Below, in pieces: positions 27,703 through 35,982 of a stretch of 64,000 nt of DNA. Where the stretch lies: assembly GCF_000612585.1 (NCBI RefSeq), contig NZ_JFCA01000034.1, forward strand, positions 1-64,000, read 5' to 3'. The position numbers were made by a program, and so were the translations under genes. This DNA comes from Pseudomonas sp. CHM02. GTDB lineage: Bacteria; Pseudomonadota; Gammaproteobacteria; Pseudomonadales; Pseudomonadaceae. Each line of letters starts with the position of its first letter. Position 1 is the first letter of the stretch. A model generated the notes under the pieces. That model was given only the letters and a program-made list of their open reading frames with translations, did no database searches and was not told the origin of the DNA.

Positions 27703-27731
27703 TTGCGGTGAATCAGGTCGGCGCTTATAGT
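27703..27731 (+). promoter_or_regulatory. Candidate promoter of the C4-like leader RNA
   Basis: TTGCGG (27703-27708), 17 bases, TATAGT (27726-27731). Transcription would begin near 27738 and give a leader of about 235 bases before the ATG at 27972, which is unusually long for a 97-codon gene. Confidence 0.45.
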
Positions 27732-27737
27732 TCGCCC

Positions 27738-27971
27738 CGTCGCTGGCATTGACTGGCGATAGGGTTTCGCAGCCCTACAGAGTTAAAGCCACAACCGTCA
27801 AAGCAGCCCCGGTATTCTTGCCGATGGCCGTCTTTGTTATGGCGGTTGTGCGTGGGAGACCTCAGGGTCTGCCGGGTCTTAACTCCTCGGTCTGCGAACC
27901 CGCGCACAACTGCCACCCCATTTGTTTCGCAGCAAACGGTGGCCATTCTTCTCTTGAGTTAAGGATTTGCC
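27738..27971 (+). ncRNA. C4-like antisense RNA leader: cloverleaf whose loop pairs with the downstream ribosome binding site
   Basis: Bases 27841-27852 pair with 27903-27914, and the stem continues through 27853-27856 with 27899-27902, about 16 bp in all. Inside are two hairpins: AGACC/GGTCT (27857-27870) and CCGGG/CTCGG (27872-27890). The second has a nine-base loop TCTTAACTC (27877-27885) that can pair over its full length with 27956-27964, covering the Shine-Dalgarno AAGG before ATG 27972. An upstream segment (27790-27799) can pair with 27841-27850 and so compete with the main stem, and GAGTTAA at 27780-27786 can also bind the loop. This is the architecture known for phage P1/P7 C4 antisense RNA; the family assignment is inference. 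Confidence 0.6.
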
Positions 27972-28265
27972 ATGAAGAACGAACTACCTCCACGCCGCTT
28001 CTACCCTTGCACCGAAACCGCGACCGTCAACCCCGTCCTATTGATCGACAGCGCCGCCCCACTGCGCGACCTCCACGCCTGCCTGCGCGAACGCCTCAAC
28101 GCCGCCCTCGAACATCTCAGCCTGATGGCCTGCTCCAGCCTGCCGGACTTCGCCGAGCGCGACCTGAACAACGTCGCCAACACGGCGCGCATTCTCGTGC
28201 AGGACGTGAGTGATGTGTTCCGCGTAATCGAACACCGTGGTTTCGATACACCCAACGCTGCCTGA
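27972..28265 (+). CDS. Small Pseudomonas-type protein of unknown function
   Basis: 97 residues, no signal peptide or membrane segment. It is mostly alpha-helical by composition, with a central block LRERLNAALEHLSLMACSS and a C-terminal block VANTARILVQDVSDVFRVIEHRGF. It resembles the small DUF3077/DUF6124-type proteins found mainly in Pseudomonas, but I cannot assign the family firmly. Translation starts at ATG 27972 with AAGGA six bases upstream. That site lies in a sequence complementary to a loop in its own leader, so translation is probably gated by RNA structure. Confidence 0.75.
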   Translation: MKNELPPRRFYPCTETATVNPVLLIDSAAPLRDLHACLRERLNAALEHLSLMACSSLPDFAERDLNNVANTARILVQDVSDVFRVIEHRGFDTPNAA

Positions 28266-28279
28266 TCAAACCCGAGGCC

Positions 28280-28313
28280 AAAAAAAGCCCGCATCGCTGC
28301 GGGCTTCTTTTTT
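28280..28313. terminator. Bidirectional Rho-independent terminator
   Basis: AAAAAAAGCCCGCATCGCTGC is followed by the mirror arm GCGGGC and a T-rich tract. It serves both the small protein gene (plus) and fba (minus), which converge here. Confidence 0.9.
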
Positions 28314-28326
28314 AAACGCCTGAGGC

Positions 28327-29391
28327 TCAGTTCACCTTAGCGTTCAGCTCACCTTTGAGGTAACGCTGGTACATCGCTTCCAACGAGATCGGCTTGATCT
28401 TCGAAGCATTGCCAGCAGTACCAAACGCTTCATAACGCGCAATACACACATCACGCATCGCGGTCACGGTGGCGCCGAAGAACTTACGCGGGTCGAACTC
28501 GCTCGGGTTGGTGGCCATCAGGCGACGCATTGCGCCGGTGGACGCCAGGCGCAGGTCGGTGTCGATGTTGACCTTGCGCACGCCGTACTTGATGCCTTCG
28601 ACGATTTCTTCAACCGGTACGCCGTAGGTTTCTTTGATGTCGCCGCCGTACTGGTTGATGATCGCCAGCCACTCTTGCGGGACCGAGGAAGAACCGTGCA
28701 TCACCAGGTGGGTGTTGGGGATGCGTTTGTGGATTTCCTTGATGCGGTCGATGGCCAGCACGTCGCCGGTAGGCGGTTTGGTGAACTTGTAGGCACCGTG
28801 GCTGGTGCCGATGGCGATGGCCAGGGCATCGACTTGGGTCTTCTTGACGAAGTCGGCGGCTTCTTCCGGGTCGGTCAGCATCTGGCTGTGATCCAGCACG
28901 CCTTCGGCGCCGATGCCGTCTTCTTCGCCAGCCATGCCGGTTTCCAGGGAACCCAGGCAGCCCAGTTCGCCTTCAACCGAGACGCCGCAGGCGTGAGCCA
29001 TGGCCACGGTCTGCTGGGTCACACGGACGTTGTATTCGTAGTCGGTCGGGGTCTTGCCGTCTTCACCGAGGGAACCGTCCATCATCACCGAGCTGAAGCC
29101 CAGTTGGATGGAGCGCTGGCACACGTCAGGGCTAGTACCGTGGTCCTGGTGCATGCACACCGGGATGTGCGGGAATTCTTCGATCGCAGCGAGGATCAGG
29201 TGACGCAGGAACGGGGCACCGGCGTATTTGCGCGCACCGGCCGAAGCCTGGACGATCACGGGGGAGTCGGTCTTGTCAGCGGCTTCCATGATGGCGCGCA
29301 TCTGCTCAAGGTTGTTGACGTTAAAGGCTGGGACGCCGTAGCCGAACTCGGCTGCGTGGTCCAGCATTTGACGCATGCTGATAAGTGCCAT
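28327..29391 (-). CDS. fba: Fructose-bisphosphate aldolase, class II
   Basis: Zn-dependent cleavage of fructose 1,6-bisphosphate in the cytoplasm, used mainly for gluconeogenesis and pentose recycling in Pseudomonas. At 354 residues it is the Calvin-cycle-like class II subtype. Metal-binding region PVCMHQDHGTSPDVC, the later glycine-rich stretch AIAIGTSHGAYKF, and MHGSSSVPQEW are conserved. It starts at ATG 29391. It lies downstream of pgk on the same strand with two small lipoprotein genes between. Confidence 0.96.
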   Translation of the reverse strand: MALISMRQMLDHAAEFGYGVPAFNVNNLEQMRAIMEAADKTDSPVIVQASAGARKYAGAPFLRHLILAAIEEFPHIPVCMHQDHGTSPDVCQRSIQLGFSSVMMDGSLGEDGKTPTDYEYNVRVTQQTVAMAHACGVSVEGELGCLGSLETGMAGEEDGIGAEGVLDHSQMLTDPEEAADFVKKTQVDALAIAIGTSHGAYKFTKPPTGDVLAIDRIKEIHKRIPNTHLVMHGSSSVPQEWLAIINQYGGDIKETYGVPVEEIVEGIKYGVRKVNIDTDLRLASTGAMRRLMATNPSEFDPRKFFGATVTAMRDVCIARYEAFGTAGNASKIKPISLEAMYQRYLKGELNAKVN

Positions 29392-29545
29392 TGTGTTGTC
29401 TCTCCCGGTCGAGGGTCGTTAATCGTGCAAGCCTGCCGTAGCGGCGGCTGCTATTCAAGTTATTGCAGATCAAGGGGTTGAGCCTTGGCCTGCTGAATCG
29501 TTATTGCTAATAGGTTGACCCAAATTCCAATCTGGAACCGAACCA

Positions 29546-29635
29546 TGTGGGAGCTGGCTTGCCTGCGATGGCGACTTACCTGCCAACATCTTCAGTGGCG
29601 GACCCACCGTAATCGCAGGCAAGCCAGCTCCCACA
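29546..29635. repeat. Paired REP element, GTGGGAG type
   Basis: GTGGGAGCTGGCTTGCCTG is mirrored by CAGGCAAGCCAGCTCCCAC across a 50-base centre. It lies between the MliC gene and fba, whose 264-bp gap otherwise shows only sequence upstream of fba. Confidence 0.9.
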
Positions 29636-29655
29636 TTTGATCTTCATTGATCCCA

Positions 29656-29991
29656 CTACTGGGCTCTGCAACCACGGCCGATCAAATCATCGGTGGCGAC
29701 CCAGTAAACCAGGCCTTCCTCACCTTTTGTGTGAAACGCCAGTTGGTCGTTGGCGTACAGCACGCCCGAAGCGGCGACGTCCTGTTTAAGGCGATAAACC
29801 TGGTCGGAACCGCCGAGGCGTACATCCACCTCGGATTTAGCCTGATTAGCAAAGCGCCAATTGACCTCGGCCTTGCTGTCGCAGGTCCAGGTGGTCCATT
29901 TGTCGGCCGTTTCGGCCTTGCTGTTGAACATGTCCATGCTGCTGCAGCCGGCCAACAGGGCCAGGGCTGCCAGGGCGAAAACGCCTTTCAT
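29656..29991 (-). CDS. mliC: MliC-type lipoprotein, membrane-bound inhibitor of C-type lysozyme
   Basis: 111 residues. The N-terminus is a lipoprotein signal with lipobox LLAGC. The MliC domain follows: WTCDSKAEVNWRFANQ, then the end part YANDQLAFHTKGEEGLVYW, and a C-terminal cysteine (GRGCRAQ) that can form the family disulfide. It likely sits in the outer membrane facing the periplasm and protects peptidoglycan from host lysozyme. ATG 29991 follows GAGG; a TTG two codons earlier is less likely. Confidence 0.85.
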   Translation of the reverse strand: MKGVFALAALALLAGCSSMDMFNSKAETADKWTTWTCDSKAEVNWRFANQAKSEVDVRLGGSDQVYRLKQDVAASGVLYANDQLAFHTKGEEGLVYWVATDDLIGRGCRAQ

Positions 29992-30052
29992 TGCCAATCC
30001 TCACAGGACGACCGGGGGGCCGCCGCTGCTGTCGGTTAGTTGATCAGACCCG

Positions 30053-30280
30053 TCAAGGGCAACCCTGTTCCTGACCGTTGGGCGCGGAGTCGTATTTCTC
30101 CAGCCGTTCGTTGCCGATGCGCTTGTTGATCACCGGCATGGTCTCGGCTTGCCAGTCAGCCTGATAGCAGCTCTTTTTCGGCGACGGCCCCGACTTCTCG
30201 GGCTCCGGCGCCGCGTTTGGTGTGCTGCCGCAGCCGGCCAACAGGCCCGCCGCGATCACCAGTGCCAACGACTTGATCAT
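30053..30280 (-). CDS. Small lipoprotein of unknown function
   Basis: 75 residues. The start MIKSLALVIAAGLLAGCGST is a lipoprotein signal with lipobox LLAGC. The mature part is short and proline- and charge-rich (PEPEKSGPSPKKSCYQADW) with two more cysteines, one near the C-terminus. AAGGAG precedes ATG 30280. It lies 29 bases after pgk, likely on the same transcript. I do not recognise a domain. Confidence 0.72.
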   Translation of the reverse strand: MIKSLALVIAAGLLAGCGSTPNAAPEPEKSGPSPKKSCYQADWQAETMPVINKRIGNERLEKYDSAPNGQEQGCP

Positions 30281-30309
30281 GGGAATACTCCTTTTCCGGA
30301 TCACGAGCC

Positions 30310-31473
30310 TTAGCCTTTGGCTCGTGTTTCCAGCACTTCAACCGCCGGCAGTACTTTGCCTTCGACGAATTCGAGGAATGCGCCGCCACCAGTGGAAATG
30401 TAGGAGATCTGGTCAGCAACGCCATATTTATCGATGGCCGCCAGGGTGTCGCCGCCGCCAGCGATGGAGAAGGCCGAGCTTTCGGCGATGGCCTTGGCCA
30501 GCACTTTGGTGCCGTTACCGAACTGGTCGAATTCGAACACACCCACTGGACCGTTCCACAGAATGGTCTGCGAGGCTTTCAGCAGTTCGGCGAAGTTGGC
30601 TGCGGTTTGCGGGCCGATATCCAGGATCATGTCGTCGGCGGCCACGTCAGCGATCAGCTTGACCGTGGCTTCGGCGCTTTCAGCGAATTCCTTGGCAACG
30701 ACCACGTCCACCGGCAGCGGTACGCTGACCTTGGCGGCGATGGCGCGGGCGGTGTCGAGCAGGTCCGGCTCGTACAGGGACTTGCCCACCGGGTGGCCAG
30801 CAGCGGCCAGGAAGGTGTTGGCAATGCCGCCGCCGACGATCAGTTGGTTACAGATCTGGCTCAGGCTGTTGAGCACATCCAGTTTGGTGGACACCTTGGA
30901 GCCGGCCACGATGGCAGCCATTGGCTGAGCCGGAGCGCCCAGTGCCTTGCCCAGTGCGTCCAGTTCAGCAGCCAGCAGTGGGCCAGCGGCGGCAACCTTG
31001 GCGAACTTGGCCACGCCGTGGGTCGAACCTTCAGCACGGTGAGCGGTGCCAAATGCGTCCATCACGAATACGTCGCACAGCGCCGCATATTGCTGGGCCA
31101 GTTCGTCGCTGTTCTTTTTCTCGCCCTTGTTGAAGCGTACGTTTTCGAATAACACGATGTCGCCAGCTTTCACGTCCACACCACCCAGGTAGTCAGCCAC
31201 CAGCGGCACGTCGCGACCCAGGGCCTTGCTCAGGTAGTCGGCTACAGGCTTGAGGCTATTTTCGGCAGAGAACTCACCTTCGGTCGGGCGACCCAGGTGG
31301 GAACAGACCATCACGGCCGCGCCTTTTTCCAGGGCCAGCTTGATGGTCGGCAGCGAGGCCAGGATTCGCGCATCGCTGGTGACAACACCGTCCTTGACTG
31401 GGACGTTGAGGTCTTCGCGGATCAGTACGCGCTTACCTTGCAGATCGAGGTCGGTCATCTTCAACACGGTCAT
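30310..31473 (-). CDS. pgk: Phosphoglycerate kinase
   Basis: Transfers phosphate between 1,3-bisphosphoglycerate and ADP, cytoplasmic. 387 residues, normal length. The signature KRVLIREDLNVPVKDG is at the N-terminus, MVCSHLGRP follows, and the nucleotide-binding GGGDTLAAIDKYG is near the C-terminus. ATG 31473 gives MTVLKMTDLDLQGK, matching the family start. It lies 17 bases downstream of epd, so it is in the tkt-epd-pgk group. Confidence 0.97.
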   Translation of the reverse strand: MTVLKMTDLDLQGKRVLIREDLNVPVKDGVVTSDARILASLPTIKLALEKGAAVMVCSHLGRPTEGEFSAENSLKPVADYLSKALGRDVPLVADYLGGVDVKAGDIVLFENVRFNKGEKKNSDELAQQYAALCDVFVMDAFGTAHRAEGSTHGVAKFAKVAAAGPLLAAELDALGKALGAPAQPMAAIVAGSKVSTKLDVLNSLSQICNQLIVGGGIANTFLAAAGHPVGKSLYEPDLLDTARAIAAKVSVPLPVDVVVAKEFAESAEATVKLIADVAADDMILDIGPQTAANFAELLKASQTILWNGPVGVFEFDQFGNGTKVLAKAIAESSAFSIAGGGDTLAAIDKYGVADQISYISTGGGAFLEFVEGKVLPAVEVLETRAKG

Positions 31474-31490
31474 GGGTCGCAGTTCCTGAA

Positions 31491-32549
31491 TTACTGTTGA
31501 TGAGGTTGTTTAGAGGCGATGTGCAGATAATGTTCCGCAACATCCAGCATTCGGTTGGCAAAACCCCATTCGTTGTCGAACCAGGCCAGGATGTTCACCA
31601 GCCTGGGGCCGGAAACGCGGGTCTGGCTGGCATCGACAATCGCCGAATGCGGGTCATGGTTGAAATCGCAGCTGGCGTGGGGCAACTCGGTGTAGGCCAG
31701 CAAGCCTTTGAGCGGGCCGCTGGTGGCGGCGTCGCGCAAAATACGGTTGACCTCTGTCGCATCGGTGTCGCTGACGGTCTGCATGGTGATGTCCAGGCAG
31801 GACACATTCACCGTCGGCACCCGTACGGCTTTGGCCTGGATTCGCCCGGCAAGTTCCGGCAAGAGTCGTTCGATACCGCGCGCCAGGCCCGTGGACACCG
31901 GGATCACTGACTGGAACGCCGAACGCGTGCGACGCAGGTCTTCGTGGTGGTAAGCGTCGATCACCGGCTGGTCGTTCATCGCCGAGTGGATCGTGGTGAT
32001 CGACACGTAGTCCAGGCCGATCGCCTGATCCAGCAGGCGCAACAGCGGCACGCTGCAGTTGGTGGTGCAGGAAGCATTGGACACCAGCAGCTCATCGCCG
32101 GTCAGGCAATCCTGGTTGATGCCGTAGACGATGGTGGCGTCGACATCCGCCTCGCTGGCCATCGGCTGGGAAAACAGCACACGCGGTGCGCCGGCGTCGA
32201 GGAAACGCTGGCCATCGGCACGGGTGTGATAGACACCGGAACATTCCAGCACCAGGTCGACGCCCAGTGCTTTCCAGTCGATGCCTTCGGGGGTGGCACT
32301 GCGCAAGACCTGCACGCAGTTGCCATTGATATGCAGACAATCGCCCTCGACCCGCACTTCGCCGGGGAAGCGGCCGTGGGTGGAGTCAAAGCGTGTCAGG
32401 TATTCGATGCTCGCCATGTCGGCCAAGTCGTTGATCGCGACAATTTCGAACCCGGCCGCCGCCCCTCGCTCGAACAGAGCACGCAAGACGCAACGACCAA
32501 TGCGGCCGTAGCCGTTGAGTGCAACTTTGTAGGGACGGGGTTGAGGCAT
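31491..32549 (-). CDS. epd: Erythrose-4-phosphate dehydrogenase (GAPDH family)
   Basis: Oxidises erythrose 4-phosphate to 4-phosphoerythronate, the first step toward pyridoxal phosphate. 352 residues. The Rossmann start VALNGYGRIGRCVLRALFERG and the catalytic cysteine motif SNASCTTNCSVPLL (the Epd/GAPDH active site) are intact. Placement between tkt and pgk is the standard Pseudomonas order and favours Epd over glycolytic GAPDH. It starts at ATG 32549. Confidence 0.92.
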   Translation of the reverse strand: MPQPRPYKVALNGYGRIGRCVLRALFERGAAAGFEIVAINDLADMASIEYLTRFDSTHGRFPGEVRVEGDCLHINGNCVQVLRSATPEGIDWKALGVDLVLECSGVYHTRADGQRFLDAGAPRVLFSQPMASEADVDATIVYGINQDCLTGDELLVSNASCTTNCSVPLLRLLDQAIGLDYVSITTIHSAMNDQPVIDAYHHEDLRRTRSAFQSVIPVSTGLARGIERLLPELAGRIQAKAVRVPTVNVSCLDITMQTVSDTDATEVNRILRDAATSGPLKGLLAYTELPHASCDFNHDPHSAIVDASQTRVSGPRLVNILAWFDNEWGFANRMLDVAEHYLHIASKQPHQQ

Positions 32550-32581
32550 GGGGTTCTCGCATTATGGGCGACACAAACCAT

Positions 32582-32673
32582 TGTAGGAGCTGGCTTGCCA
32601 GCGATGAGGCCATCAGCTTCAACATAGATGTTGGCTGGACAGACGCCATCGCTGGCAAGCCAGCTCCTACAAG
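32582..32673. repeat. Paired REP element, GTAGGAG type
   Basis: TGTAGGAGCTGGCTTGCCAGCGATG is mirrored by its near-exact inverse. Here the stem reads GCTGGCTTGCCAGC, so it differs from the GTGGGAG copies at paired positions. It is located between tkt and epd, inside a same-strand gene series. Confidence 0.9.
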
Positions 32674-32708
32674 GGGTGCGGCGGCCAGTTGACCACCGCG
32701 TTCGCGCT

Positions 32709-34706
32709 TTAGTCTTCCAGCAACTCTTCAGCCTGACCCAGGATGTTTTCCAGGGTGAAGCCGAACTCTTCGAACAACGCTGGCGCCGGCGCCGACTCAC
32801 CGTAGGTGGTCATGCCGATCACGCGGCCTTCCAGGCCCACGTACTTGTACCAGTAGTCGGCGTGAGCCGCTTCGATGGCGATACGCGCACTGACCTGCAA
32901 TGGCAGCACCGATTGCTTGTAGCCGGCATCCTGGGCTTCGAACACGCTGGTGCACGGCATGGACACAACACGTACGTTGCGGCCTTGCGCGGTCAGCTTG
33001 TCATACGCCTGGACAGTCAGGCCCACTTCGGAACCGGTGGAGATCAGGATCAGCTCCGGCTCGCCGATGCAGTCCTTGAGTACGTAGCCGCCACGACTGA
33101 TGTCGGCGATCTGCGCATCGGTACGCACTTGGTGCTGCAGGTTCTGACGCGAGAAGATCAGCGCCGAAGGGCCATCCTTGCGCTCGATGGCGTGCTTCCA
33201 GGCCACGGCGGATTCCACCGCGTCGGCTGGGCGCCAGCAATCCAGGTTTGGCGTGGTACGCAGGCTGGTCAGTTGCTCGACCGGCTGGTGCGTCGGGCCG
33301 TCTTCGCCCAGGCCGATGGAGTCGTGGGTGTAGACATGGATCACGCGCTTCTTCATCAGCGCAGCCATGCGTACGGCGTTGCGGGCGTATTCCATGAACA
33401 TCAGGAAGGTCGCGCCGTAAGGCACCAGGCCGCCGTGCAGGGACACGCCGTTCATGATGGCGCTCATGCCGAACTCACGTACGCCGTAGTACATGTAGTT
33501 GCCGCTGGCGTCTTCAGCCGAAACACCTTTGCAGCCTTTCCACAGGGTCAGGTTGGAACCGGCCAGGTCAGCCGAACCGCCGAGGATCTCAGGCAGCAGC
33601 GGGCCGAAGGCGTTCAGGGTGTTCTGGCTGGCTTTACGGCTGGCGATGGTCTCGCCCTTGGCTGCGACTTCGGCGATGTAGGCCGAGGCTTTTTCCGAGA
33701 AGTCGGCAGGCAGGTCACCGGCCAGGCGGCGTACCAGCTCATTGGCCAGTTCCGGGAATTCGGCGGAGTAGGCAGCGAAACGCTGGTCCCACTCGGCCTC
33801 GGTGGCCAGGCCTTTTTCCTTGGCATCCCATTCGGCGTAGATGTCGGCCGGGATTTCGAACGGGCCGTGGGTCCACTTCAGGGCTTCACGGGTCAGGGCG
33901 ATTTCCGCGTCACCCAGTGGGGCGCCGTGGCAGTCTTCCTTGCCCTGCTTGTTCGGCGAACCGAAACCGATGGTGGTCTTGCAGCAGATCAGCGTCGGCT
34001 GCGCGCTCTTGCGAGCGGTGTCGATGGCGGTCTTGATCTCTTCCGGATCGTGGCCGTCGACGTTGCGGATCACCTGCCAGTTGTAGGCTTCGAAACGCTT
34101 AGGGGTGTCATCGGTGAACCAGCCTTCGACTTCGCCGTCGATGGAGATGCCGTTGTCATCGTAGAAGGCGATCAGCTTGCCCAGGCCCAGGGTGCCGGCC
34201 AGGGAAGCGACTTCGTGGGAAATGCCTTCCATCATGCAGCCATCACCCAGGAACACGTAGGTGTGGTGGTCAACGATGTCGTGGCCAGGACGGTTGAACT
34301 GCGCGCCCAGGACTTTTTCAGCCAGTGCGAAGCCAACGGCGTTGGCCAGGCCTTGGCCCAGGGGACCAGTGGTGGTCTCGACGCCTGGGGTGTAACCGAA
34401 TTCCGGGTGGCCCGGAGTGCGGCTGTGCAACTGGCGGAAGCTCTTGAGGTCGTCGATGGTGACATCGTAGCCGGTCAGGTGCAGCAGCGAGTAGATCAGC
34501 ATCGAGCCGTGGCCGTTGGACAGCACGAAGCGGTCTCGGTCGGCGAACGACGGGTTGCTCGGGTTGTGTTTCAGGTAGTCACGCCAAAGTACCTCGGCGA
34601 TATCCGCCATGCCCATCGGGGCACCGGGATGGCCGCTGTTGGCTTTTTGCACGGCATCCATGCTGAGGGCACGAATGGCGTTGGCACGCTCACGACGGCT
34701 GGGCAT
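32709..34706 (-). CDS. tkt: Transketolase
   Basis: Thiamine-diphosphate enzyme of the pentose phosphate pathway, 665 residues. The start MPSRRERANAIRALSMDAVQKANSGHPGAPMGMADIA is typical. The thiamine-binding GDGCMMEGISHEVASLAGTLGLGKLIAFYDDNGISIDG and the second-domain GLGEDGPTHQPVEQL are intact. ATG 34706 follows TCAGGAGATCAGCG. It is divergent from the ArsR/methyltransferase gene. Confidence 0.97.
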   Translation of the reverse strand: MPSRRERANAIRALSMDAVQKANSGHPGAPMGMADIAEVLWRDYLKHNPSNPSFADRDRFVLSNGHGSMLIYSLLHLTGYDVTIDDLKSFRQLHSRTPGHPEFGYTPGVETTTGPLGQGLANAVGFALAEKVLGAQFNRPGHDIVDHHTYVFLGDGCMMEGISHEVASLAGTLGLGKLIAFYDDNGISIDGEVEGWFTDDTPKRFEAYNWQVIRNVDGHDPEEIKTAIDTARKSAQPTLICCKTTIGFGSPNKQGKEDCHGAPLGDAEIALTREALKWTHGPFEIPADIYAEWDAKEKGLATEAEWDQRFAAYSAEFPELANELVRRLAGDLPADFSEKASAYIAEVAAKGETIASRKASQNTLNAFGPLLPEILGGSADLAGSNLTLWKGCKGVSAEDASGNYMYYGVREFGMSAIMNGVSLHGGLVPYGATFLMFMEYARNAVRMAALMKKRVIHVYTHDSIGLGEDGPTHQPVEQLTSLRTTPNLDCWRPADAVESAVAWKHAIERKDGPSALIFSRQNLQHQVRTDAQIADISRGGYVLKDCIGEPELILISTGSEVGLTVQAYDKLTAQGRNVRVVSMPCTSVFEAQDAGYKQSVLPLQVSARIAIEAAHADYWYKYVGLEGRVIGMTTYGESAPAPALFEEFGFTLENILGQAEELLED

Positions 34707-34867
34707 CGCTGATCTCCTGAGGTTTGAATATAAAAGAAACGGAAAAAAGGACCGGCATTTTCCCTCAGCCACCGCCTGCGGGCAATGACAGATAGTCACT
34801 TGAGGGTGTTTTTCCTGCGCTTTGGGCGGCAATCGCTTGCAGAAACCTTGAACCGGTTCGTCTAAAG

Positions 34868-34958
34868 GTTATAGCGGCTGCTTATAACTGCCACTTATCG
34901 ATCAATATCAAAACTTTTTGATATTGGCCTTGCGGGTATTTCCCCCCATCACTAGACT
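34868..34958 (+). promoter_or_regulatory. Operator and promoter region ahead of the ArsR/methyltransferase gene and metK
   Basis: Two inverted repeats are present: GTTATA/TATAAC (34868-34888) and the longer CAATATCAAA with TTTGATATTG (34903-34926, four-base centre). A promoter can be read as TTGCGG (34930-34935), 17 bases, TAGACT (34953-34958). With the ATG at 34968, this would give an almost leaderless mRNA. The second palindrome is a good candidate operator of the adjacent ArsR-type regulator. Confidence 0.5.
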
Positions 34959-34967
34959 GCTGGCCTT

Positions 34968-35963
34968 ATGAACCTACCCGTGCCCTCACTGCGCCCCGAC
35001 GACGGCGATGAACTGGCAGCCTTGTGCAAGGCCGCTGGCGACCCGTTGCGTCTGAACGTATTGCGCGCACTGGCCAACGACTCCTTCGGCGTACTGGAAC
35101 TGGCGCAGATTTTCGCCATCGGCCAGTCCGGCATGAGCCACCACTTGAAGGTCCTGGCCCAGGCCGACCTGGTGGCCACCCGCCGTGAAGGCAACGCGAT
35201 TTTCTACCGTCGCGCCCTGCCCCACACCGAACTGCTCGGCGGCAAGCTGCACGCCGCCCTGCTCGAAGAAGTGGACAACCTGAGCCTGCCAGGCGACGTA
35301 CAGTCGCGCATCGGCCAGGTGCATGGGCAACGCGCCGCCGCGAGCCAGGACTTCTTCGCACGGGTTGCGGAGAAGTTTCGTGCGCAGCAGGACCTGATCG
35401 CCGGCTTGCCCCAGTACCGCGACAGCGTACTGGCATTGCTGGACAAGCTGAGCTTCAGTGATGAGGCCACGGTGCTGGAAGTCGGCCCGGGCGATGGCGG
35501 TTTCTTGCCGGAGCTGGCGCGGCGTTTCCAGCAGGTAACCGCGCTGGACAACAGCCCGGCGATGCTCGAACTGGCACGCCAGCTGTGCGAACGCGAAACG
35601 CTGGGCAATGTCAGCCTGCAGTTGGCGGACGCATTGAATAGCACGACGATCAAGGCCGACTGCGTGGTGTTGAATATGGTGCTGCACCATTTCGCCGCCC
35701 CCGCCGACGCCCTCAAGCAAATGGCCGGGCTGCTGCACCCCGGCGGTAGCCTGCTGGTTACAGATTTATGCAGCCACAACCAGAATTGGGCCAGGGAGGC
35801 CTGCGGTGATCTCTGGCTGGGTTTTGAACAGGACGATCTGGCCCGTTGGGCCACCGCTGCGGGACTCGTTCCCGGGGAAAGCCTCTATGTAGGTTTACGT
35901 AATGGTTTCCAGATCCAGGTCCGCCATTTTCAGCGACCGGCTGGCGACACTCACCATCGGTAA
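34968..35963 (+). CDS. ArsR-family regulator fused to a SAM-dependent methyltransferase domain (SahR-like)
   Basis: 331 residues. The N-terminal ArsR winged helix (about 15-85) has the helix pair VLELAQIFAIGQSGMSHHLKVLAQADLV. A Rossmann methyltransferase domain follows (about 140-310), with motif I VLEVGPGDGGFLPELARRF and acidic VTALDNSPAML. No ArsR metal-binding cysteines are seen. Such fusions beside metK, metF or ahcY are known as SahR-type regulators that sense S-adenosylhomocysteine. The methyltransferase domain would then be the ligand sensor; that is inference. There is no good Shine-Dalgarno, consistent with a near-leaderless start at ATG 34968. Confidence 0.82.
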   Translation: MNLPVPSLRPDDGDELAALCKAAGDPLRLNVLRALANDSFGVLELAQIFAIGQSGMSHHLKVLAQADLVATRREGNAIFYRRALPHTELLGGKLHAALLEEVDNLSLPGDVQSRIGQVHGQRAAASQDFFARVAEKFRAQQDLIAGLPQYRDSVLALLDKLSFSDEATVLEVGPGDGGFLPELARRFQQVTALDNSPAMLELARQLCERETLGNVSLQLADALNSTTIKADCVVLNMVLHHFAAPADALKQMAGLLHPGGSLLVTDLCSHNQNWAREACGDLWLGFEQDDLARWATAAGLVPGESLYVGLRNGFQIQVRHFQRPAGDTHHR

Positions 35964-35982
35964 ATATCAGGAAAACATCGAG

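Noticed and set aside
29992..29997. An upstream TTG start for the MliC lipoprotein
   Set aside because: The ATG two codons later sits at a better distance from GAGG and gives the usual lipoprotein start.
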